Positions 1 through 4,133 of a stretch of 5,112 nt of DNA are shown here, piece by piece. Each line of letters opens with the position of its first letter. Position 1 is the first letter of the stretch. The stretch comes from Anaerolineaceae bacterium 46_22 (GTDB taxonomy: Bacteria > Chloroflexota > Anaerolineae > Anaerolineales > Anaerolineaceae), in assembly GCA_001508595.1 (NCBI GenBank), contig LGHA01000093.1:1-5112 (forward strand). Direction: 5' to 3'. The notes beneath the pieces were generated by a model. It saw only the letters and a program-made list of their open reading frames with translations. It did not search any database and had not been told where the DNA came from. The position numbers and the translations under genes are program-made.

Positions 1-29
1 GGGTTTATGTTTTTTTCTTCTTGAGACAT
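1..29 (-). CDS. Start of a divergent gene, N-terminal 9 codons only, product unknown
   Basis: On the minus strand an ATG at 29-27 opens a frame that runs to the window edge and reads MSQEEKNIN. A strong Shine-Dalgarno sequence AAGGAG lies at 42-37, 7 nt before the ATG, which is the main reason to believe the start. Nine polar, charged residues do not allow a family assignment; they show only that the N-terminus is not a signal peptide or membrane segment. The gene is divergent from the prepilin peptidase and separated from it by the repeat block. The reading would fail if the frame closed soon after the window edge. Confidence 0.5.
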
Positions 30-72
30 ATCTTTTCTCCTTCGCCCTATACACTAAATTATTGGGGTCAGT

Positions 73-91
73 TGTCTCATTATTATAGACA
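73..91 (-). promoter_or_regulatory. Candidate -10 box inside a short inverted repeat, upstream of the divergent gene
   Basis: The minus strand carries a perfect TATAAT at 87-82, about 50 nt upstream of the ATG at 29. It sits inside a 5-9-5 inverted repeat, TGTCT (73-77) and AGACA (87-91), so a bound regulator would cover the -10 region. I see no good -35 hexamer at 16-18 nt spacing, so the promoter is tentative. Confidence 0.3.
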
Positions 92-127
92 CAGAGGGCG
101 ATTAGGTATTAGTCTTTGAGCTTATTA

Positions 128-169
128 GCTACCAACTACCAGCTATCAGCTATCAGCTATCAGCTATGA
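128..169. repeat. Heptad tandem repeat array 1 (GCTATCA type, 6 units)
   Basis: Six consecutive 7-nt units are readable: GCTACCA, ACTACCA, three of GCTATCA, and GCTATGA. Variation is concentrated at unit positions 1 and 5. Units 3-5 are identical, which points to recent slippage. The array has stops in several frames and is not coding. A second array of the same family is at 286-324. Confidence 0.85.
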
Positions 170-229
170 GGTACGCAGTCCTGAAGCAAAGCGGAACCCC
201 CTTCATGGGGCAGTAACGGAGTGAGTGGG

Positions 230-281
230 ATCAGGCATTAGGCAATCAGGAATCAGGCAATTAGTAATTAGGCGATCAGGG
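230..281. repeat. Heptad tandem repeat array 2 (ATYAGGC type, 7 units)
   Basis: A second 7-nt motif family follows core B of the first composite unit. Units are ATCAGGC (230), ATTAGGC (237), ATCAGGA (245), ATCAGGC (252), ATTAGTA (260), ATTAGGC (267) and ATCAGGG (275), some separated by one extra base. The first unit begins within the end of core B, so the array may have grown out of that ATCAG sequence. Confidence 0.75.
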
Positions 282-285
282 CCAA

Positions 286-324
286 GCTACCAACTACCAA
301 CTACCAGCTACCAGCTATCAGCTA
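286..324. repeat. Heptad tandem repeat array 3 (GCTACCA/GCTATCA type, 5 units plus 4 nt)
   Basis: Units GCTACCA, ACTACCA, ACTACCA, GCTACCA and GCTATCA are followed by a truncated GCTA that runs straight into core A (TACGCAGTCC at 323). The family is the same as 128-169, but the mix of units differs, so the arrays have diverged by slippage and point changes since the composite unit was duplicated. Confidence 0.85.
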
Positions 325-363
325 CGCAGTCCCCGAACGGAGTGAGTGGGATCAGCTGTAACA

Positions 364-372
364 TGATATACT
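364..372 (+). promoter_or_regulatory. Extended -10 promoter for the prepilin peptidase, probably giving a leaderless mRNA
   Basis: TG at 364-365, one base, then TATACT at 367-372 form an extended -10 element. No -35 match is present at the usual distance, where the sequence belongs to repeat core B; an extended -10 can compensate for that. Transcription would start about 7 nt downstream, at 379-380, which is the A of the ATG. No Shine-Dalgarno sequence lies before this ATG, in agreement with leaderless translation. Confidence 0.45.
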
Positions 373-379
373 TCTACCC

Positions 380-1117
380 ATGAACTTTTTACTTGCTGTG
401 ATTGCTGGAATTGTATGCGGGATGTTGATCAACTACCTTGCGGATGTGCTGCCCCAAACGCGCCGCCTGACGCGCCCCACATGCCCGGGATGCGAACGGG
501 CCTACACACTCAAGGAATACCTGCTCCTGCAAAGCTGTGCTGGCTGCGATCGCAAGCGCGGCGCCCGAACCTTCATCGTTCTGGTTCTGGCAATCCTGTG
601 CAGCATCGCCCTCCTGTTCTTCCCCTTTGCCAATCTCAACTTCTGGGCGACCCTGCCGCTGATGGTCTTCCTGGGGACGCTGGTGGTGATCGACATGGAA
701 CACCGCCTGGTGCTGACGGAAACCAGTCTGTTTGGGCTGGTTTTATGCCTTGTTTACGGGGTCATTTTACGGGGTTTGGGAAAGACCCTGCTGGGCGGCC
801 TGGGTGGACTGCTGATCATGCTGGCTTTTTTCTTCACGGGCATTTTGTTTTCAAAGATCATCGGGAAGCTGCGGGGGAAGAACATCAAAGAGGTCGCCTT
901 CGGCTTTGGCGACGTGGCTGCCGGCACCTTTTTGGGCTTGCTGACCGGCTGGCCGGGGATCGTCGGCGCGATCATCCTGGCGATCCTGATCTTTGCCGCC
1001 TTCTCAATTGTGCTGCTGCTGGGATTGATCCTGTCGAAGAAATACCGCGCCTTCGCCAGTGCGCAGCCCTTCGTCCCCTTTTTGATTTTGGGGACGATTG
1101 TGATGTTTTATTTGTGA
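380..1117 (+). CDS. Prepilin peptidase, A24 aspartic protease family (PilD/TadV-like), with CxxC pairs
   Basis: This 245-residue polytopic membrane protein would cleave the leader of type IV/Flp prepilins at the cytoplasmic face. The two family aspartates are visible: D105 in VVIDMEH and D178 in the FGFGD motif (174-178). The C-terminal QPFVPFL (229-235) matches the conserved PF-x-P-hydrophobic element. Two cysteine pairs, C35/C38 and C53/C56, form the zinc-binding insert typical of bacterial PilD-type enzymes, here in a shortened N-terminal domain. Hydrophobic stretches at about 1-22, 64-83, 89-104, 117-131, 135-157, 180-217 and 231-245 are membrane segments. The start at 380 is preferred over the in-frame ATG at 422 because it preserves the first membrane helix. 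No ribosome binding site precedes it. The convergent Flp pilin gene is its likely substrate. The last step, N-methylation, is family knowledge for PilD only and cannot be read here. Confidence 0.9.
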   Translation: MNFLLAVIAGIVCGMLINYLADVLPQTRRLTRPTCPGCERAYTLKEYLLLQSCAGCDRKRGARTFIVLVLAILCSIALLFFPFANLNFWATLPLMVFLGTLVVIDMEHRLVLTETSLFGLVLCLVYGVILRGLGKTLLGGLGGLLIMLAFFFTGILFSKIIGKLRGKNIKEVAFGFGDVAAGTFLGLLTGWPGIVGAIILAILIFAAFSIVLLLGLILSKKYRAFASAQPFVPFLILGTIVMFYL

Positions 1118-1133
1118 AAATATTGGGATGAGT

Positions 1134-1158
1134 AAAAAAAAGACCTTTAGACAGGTCT
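1134..1158 (-). terminator. Intrinsic terminator of the Flp pilin gene
   Basis: Read on the minus strand, a 6-bp stem AGACCT / AGGTCT (1158-1153 with 1146-1141) and a 6-nt loop are followed at once by a T-run (1141-1134). The poly-T lies on the minus strand only, so the terminator serves the pilin transcript. The same hairpin has no U-tract for the plus-strand peptidase transcript, which ends 24 nt upstream of it. The stem is short but perfect, and it lies 89 nt after the pilin stop. Confidence 0.6.
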
Positions 1159-1246
1159 CAAGCCCCCATGATATTTCATAGGTAAATAGTTTATATTTAT
1201 GGGGATAGCATAGGATTTAACAAGATGAGTGATTCAAAAACGCCGT

Positions 1247-1438
1247 TTAAGGCCATGCGGCAACGACCCTTTGATAAAGCCCATTGACCTGCCCGCCAAA
1301 AGCTGTGACCGCACCCACAACCGCGATCGCAATCAGCAGCAAAATCAGCCCATATTCAACAAGCGTCTGCGCTTTCTCGTCAACAATTCCTGCATCCTCA
1401 AATAATGCTTTTATCTGCAATAACAAACATGCTACCAT
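1247..1438 (-). CDS. flp: Flp/Fap-type (type IVb) pilin subunit
   Basis: This 63-residue prepilin is polymerised into Flp/Tad pili for adhesion after leader removal. It has a 23-residue leader, then Q-T-L-V-E-Y (24-29) and a long hydrophobic helix (30-47), ending NGLYQRVVAAWP. The glutamate at mature position +5 (E28), followed by Y29, is the hallmark of type IVb pilins. The residue before the cleavage point is A23 rather than the usual glycine. The ATG at 1438 is supported by AGGGAGA at 1450-1444, 5 nt upstream. The gene has its own promoter (1503-1475) and terminator (1158-1134), so it looks monocistronic. It converges on the prepilin peptidase gene across a 129-nt gap. No tadA, tadB, tadC or tadE gene is in the window, so the secretion machinery must be encoded elsewhere. 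Confidence 0.88.
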   Translation of the reverse strand: MVACLLLQIKALFEDAGIVDEKAQTLVEYGLILLLIAIAVVGAVTAFGGQVNGLYQRVVAAWP

Positions 1439-1474
1439 GGCATTCTCCCTGAATGCTCACCAGTCTATGTAAAG

Positions 1475-1503
1475 ATTATAGTGGTTAACGAAACATTTTT
1501 CAA
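1475..1503 (-). promoter_or_regulatory. Sigma-70-type promoter of the Flp pilin gene
   Basis: On the minus strand TTGAAA (1503-1498) and TATAAT (1480-1475) are separated by exactly 17 nt, eleven of twelve consensus bases. Transcription would begin near 1468, giving a leader of about 30 nt that contains the ribosome binding site AGGGAGA (1450-1444). This is the best promoter in the window and suggests strong expression, as expected for a major pilin. Confidence 0.75.
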
Positions 1504-1853
1504 TAGAAGTTTTCTATGTTAGCTAAGGCTGCATAAAGCAAACATAAAATCCTGGGTTTCAGTCCTCGTATTCCTCCAACGATCTTTGAATTTCATCTTT
1601 TTCATGATGACCCCTGCCTGCCGATAGATAAAAAAGAACATGACATAATTACCATAAAATGTAACTGTTTGTGCAGCGTGGCTGCAGCTAAATCCAAAAA
1701 ACTTATTTGACAGTAGATAAAAATGCACCGACCTGAGAAAATCAAACACGTTTACCCTTCATTTTTCGGTTTATTTAAAAATTGAGATGGGTAAAAGCCC
1801 GAAGGTTCATCTTTCTTGCTTCCACGAAATAACCGGATCAGTCAAAATAATTC
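1504..1853. other. AT-rich intergenic region without a convincing gene
   Basis: A minus-strand frame opening with GTG at 1749 and closing at 1519 gives a 76-residue product with no recognisable domain and poor composition, so it is not called. One perfect hairpin stands out: TGCAGC-GTG-GCTGCA at 1672-1686, a 6-bp stem with a 3-nt loop and no U-tract on either strand. It could be a protein site or part of a small RNA, but there is no further evidence. A TTGACA at 1707-1712 has no usable -10 partner. Confidence 0.5.
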
Positions 1854-1893
1854 TTGAGCCATTTTGTAAATATGATATTATTATCATTATACT
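1854..1893 (+). promoter_or_regulatory. Candidate promoter(s) of the helicase-PRTase / DprA-like operon
   Basis: Two overlapping sigma-70-like arrangements are readable. One is TTGAGC (1854-1859), 16 nt, TATTAT (1876-1881). The other is TTGTAA (1864-1869), 18 nt, TATACT (1888-1893). Either gives an untranslated leader of about 140-155 nt before the ATG at 2040. The region is very AT-rich, so chance matches are likely and one or both may be inactive. Confidence 0.45.
1872..1887. promoter_or_regulatory. Perfect 6-4-6 palindrome over the operon promoter, candidate operator
   Basis: ATGATA (1872-1877), TTAT, TATCAT (1882-1887) is a perfect inverted repeat. It covers the -10 of the first promoter arrangement and the spacer of the second. 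A dimeric repressor bound here would block both. The sequence resembles an AT-rich Fur-family operator in style but is one base short of the usual 7-1-7 symmetry, so the regulator is unknown. Confidence 0.4.
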
Positions 1894-2020
1894 AAAATAA
1901 GCCTCTGTTCTCATCGAAGGAGCGTTAAGAAAAATCGATATTACAAATAAATACAAGATAGAAAATCTGATTAAGATCTGAAAAATTTAGATTTCAACTA
2001 GCGCAACACAACACTACACC

Positions 2021-2034
2021 GAGAAGGAGTTCTC
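2021..2034 (+). promoter_or_regulatory. Ribosome binding site of the helicase gene in a hairpin loop
   Basis: AAGGAG (2024-2029) lies 10 nt before the ATG at 2040. It is flanked by GAGAA (2021-2025) and TTCTC (2030-2034), which pair to leave GGAG as a 4-nt loop. The stem is only 5 bp, so it could modestly limit ribosome access rather than block it. The Shine-Dalgarno sequence itself is clear and fixes the start codon. Confidence 0.5.
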
Positions 2035-2039
2035 TAACA

Positions 2040-4130
2040 ATGCAGACCTTACACAGCAAGGCGCTATATTTATTAAAACAAATGCTTGGTGACCAGGCAG
2101 AATTCAGAAAAGGACAGTGGGAAGCAATTAAAAATCTGGTTGAAGATCATCGTCGAGTTCTTTTGGTCCAGAAAACAGGCTGGGGGAAAAGCATCGTGTA
2201 TTTCATTGCAACAAGGATGCTGCGTGATCAGGGGGCAGGACCAACATTATTGATCAGTCCCCTGCTTTCGTTAATGCGCGATCAAATAAAAATGGCAGAT
2301 AAGATCGGCGTACAGGCATTAACGATCAACAGCACAAACCAGGATAATTGGCCTGAAATCGAAAGGATCCTTCTCAAGAATCAATGTGATGTGATTCTCA
2401 TTTCACCTGAACGGTTAAATAACTATCACTTTCGGAATAATGTGTTGACTAAAATTTCAGGGCGGATCGGCTTATTTGTGATTGATGAAGCCCACTGCAT
2501 CTCAGATTGGGGTCATGATTTCAGACCGGATTATCGTCGGATTGTACGCATCTTAAACCAACTGCCGCCCGTTGTCCCGGTTCTTGGTACTACGGCAACA
2601 GCGAACGACCGTGTCATTGATGATATCCAAGATCAGCTTGGGAAAAATCTGGTTGTTCTGCGTGGTCCCTTAGCCAGGGAAGGTTTGCGCCTTCAAAATA
2701 TCAAATTAAACTCACACGCAGCGAGATATGCCTGGATAGCAGAAAATCTTCCAAAATTCGGTGAGGATAAACGGGGCATCATTTATTGTCAAACCGTTCA
2801 TGACACAGAGCGGCTTGCCGATTGGCTGACAATCAAGGGATTCAATGCAAAGCCTTACCATGGCGGCATGGATTCAGACCTCAGAGAGCGCTTGGAGAAT
2901 GATTTCAAAAATAATGTTGTTGATATCCTCGTCGCAACAGTTGCCCTTGGGATGGGGTTTGACAAGCCTGACATATATTTTGTGATCCATTTCCAATGTC
3001 CCGGATCGGTGGTTCATTATTACCAGCAAGTTGGTCGGGCGGGGAGAAAATTAGAGAAGTCCTATGGGATACTCTTGGGCGGAGGTGATGATGAGGAAAT
3101 TCAAGATTACTTTATCAAATCAGCATTTCCAAGCAAATCTGTAATGGAGAATATTCTTAATTGTCTGGAAAAATCTGAAGGTTTATCATTCTATCAAATT
3201 CTAAGTCATGTCAACGTCTCCAATTCTGTCCTTGAGAAAGCCCTAAAATTATTGGAAATTGACCAGGCTATTGGGGTTGATTACAAAGGAAGAAGGATTT
3301 TCTTCCGCACAGCCAAAAAATGGCAACCGAATGAAGAAAGGATTGAAAAAATCACCCAGCTTCGAAGAGCTGAAGTTGATGAAATGAAGGCATACCTTGA
3401 GCATGATGGCTGTTTGATGGCTTTTCTACAAAGAACACTTAATGATCCAAAACCTTTTGATTGCGGTGTGTGCGCAAATTGCCAAAACCGAGGTTTCTCG
3501 TCTGAGGTTGACGGCAATTTGCATAAAGAAGCAAAGGAATATGTTAGGTCAGAAAGAATAGAACTAACACCAAGAAAACAGTTTCCCACAGGTCTTTCCG
3601 TTCCTCAAAAAGGTCGCAAGGTGCAAAAAGAATATCAAAATATGCCAGGCCGCGCTTTATGTTATTATGGGGATGGGTTATGGGGAAAACTGGTCAGGGA
3701 AGGTAAATATCAAAATGGTTATTTCAGCCATGATCTGGTCGAAGCTTCAGCCCACCTGATCAAAAACCTCTGGCGACCAGATCCTTATCCTAAGTGGGTG
3801 GTTCCAATTCCTTCTAACCGGCACCCAACCCTGGTGTCAGAATTCGCTCGTGCCTTAGCGCAAACTTTGCGATTACAATTTCACGATATTCTTAGCCGAA
3901 CTTCTAATCCGCCCGAACAAAAAAACATGGAAAACAGTCTCCATCAATCAAAAAACGTGTTATCCTCATTGAACATAAAAGGTAAAATAGCCCCATACCC
4001 AATTTTGCTTGTTGATGATATTGTTGATTCCGGATGGACATTGACAATCGCAGGTTATCTATTGCAGAAAAATGGCAGCGGGGTAGTTTTTCCATTCACA
4101 CTTGCAAAGGCAACTGGAAGAAAGAATTAA
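2040..4130 (+). CDS. RecQ-family DNA helicase fused to a C-terminal phosphoribosyltransferase domain (PsyrT/RqlH-like effector)
   Basis: This 696-residue cytoplasmic protein has a complete SF2 RecQ core: Q26 in FRKGQ, Walker A TGWGKS (46-51), DEAH (149-152) followed by the RecQ aromatic loop CISDWGHDFRP, GTTATA (183-188), motif V around 296-312, and QVGRAGR (330-336) with both arginines. A winged-helix-like segment follows (about 365-430). Next comes a zinc module with C458, C475, C478 and C481, spaced 17-3-3 as I recall for E. coli RecQ. After a linker, a type I PRTase domain occupies about 536-696, with VVPIPS (587-592) and the PRPP loop LLVDDIVDSGWTL (656-668). No HRDC domain is seen. All ATPase and PRPP-loop residues are intact, so both activities are plausible. 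The DprA-like gene starts 3 nt downstream. RecQ-like helicase/PRTase with DprA is the architecture of the PsyrTA and RqlHI toxin-antitoxin/defence modules, where this protein is the toxic partner; that role here is inferred. A housekeeping RecQ is less likely because of the fusion and operon. Confidence 0.9.
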   Translation: MQTLHSKALYLLKQMLGDQAEFRKGQWEAIKNLVEDHRRVLLVQKTGWGKSIVYFIATRMLRDQGAGPTLLISPLLSLMRDQIKMADKIGVQALTINSTNQDNWPEIERILLKNQCDVILISPERLNNYHFRNNVLTKISGRIGLFVIDEAHCISDWGHDFRPDYRRIVRILNQLPPVVPVLGTTATANDRVIDDIQDQLGKNLVVLRGPLAREGLRLQNIKLNSHAARYAWIAENLPKFGEDKRGIIYCQTVHDTERLADWLTIKGFNAKPYHGGMDSDLRERLENDFKNNVVDILVATVALGMGFDKPDIYFVIHFQCPGSVVHYYQQVGRAGRKLEKSYGILLGGGDDEEIQDYFIKSAFPSKSVMENILNCLEKSEGLSFYQILSHVNVSNSVLEKALKLLEIDQAIGVDYKGRRIFFRTAKKWQPNEERIEKITQLRRAEVDEMKAYLEHDGCLMAFLQRTLNDPKPFDCGVCANCQNRGFSSEVDGNLHKEAKEYVRSERIELTPRKQFPTGLSVPQKGRKVQKEYQNMPGRALCYYGDGLWGKLVREGKYQNGYFSHDLVEASAHLIKNLWRPDPYPKWVVPIPSNRHPTLVSEFARALAQTLRLQFHDILSRTSNPPEQKNMENSLHQSKNVLSSLNIKGKIAPYPILLVDDIVDSGWTLTIAGYLLQKNGSGVVFPFTLAKATGRKN

Positions 4131-4133
4131 TTT

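Larger units (their letters stand above)
172..355. repeat. Duplicated composite unit: two conserved cores, each following a heptad array
   Basis: Each heptad array is followed by the same two words in the same order. TACGCAGTCC is at 172-181 and 323-332, and AACGGAGTGAGTGGGATCAG is at 215-234 and 336-355, both exact. In copy 1 the words are 33 nt apart, and the gap contains a CCCC-TTCAT-GGGG hairpin (198-210). In copy 2 the gap is only 3 nt. The unit is therefore heptads plus core A plus variable spacer plus core B. It resembles a dispersed non-coding repeat family rather than an insertion sequence, because no ORF or terminal inverted repeat is visible. Confidence 0.7.

Noticed and set aside
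128..324. The heptad arrays as a CRISPR array
   Set aside because: Units are 7 nt and directly adjacent without unique spacers, so this is simple tandem repetition and not repeat-spacer structure.
415..1131. A long plus-strand frame overlapping the prepilin peptidase, and minus-strand frames at 389-975
   Set aside because: These are shadow frames of the GC-rich peptidase gene. The peptidase frame has family motifs and hydrophobic periodicity; the others have neither.
1559..1604. A minus-strand C-terminal-like peptide EKDEIQRSLEEYED followed by TGA
   Set aside because: It looks protein-like by composition, but the frame is blocked by a TAA about 15 codons upstream and has no start with a ribosome binding site. 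At most it is a gene remnant.
1707..1712. TTGACA as the -35 of a plus-strand promoter
   Set aside because: No TATAAT-like hexamer occurs 16-18 nt downstream; the sequence there is GC-containing and unlike a -10.
1519..1749. A 76-codon minus-strand frame starting with GTG at 1749
   Set aside because: It has no recognisable domain or membrane pattern and an odd composition (Phe/Tyr-rich, then basic), and it overlaps the TGCAGC hairpin. A weak AAGGG precedes the GTG, but nothing else supports a gene.
2021..2034. GAGAAGGAGTTCTC as an SOS (LexA) box
   Set aside because: It lacks the GAAC-N4-GTTC spacing of Gram-positive-type LexA sites and overlaps the ribosome binding site. It is better read as a small RNA hairpin.
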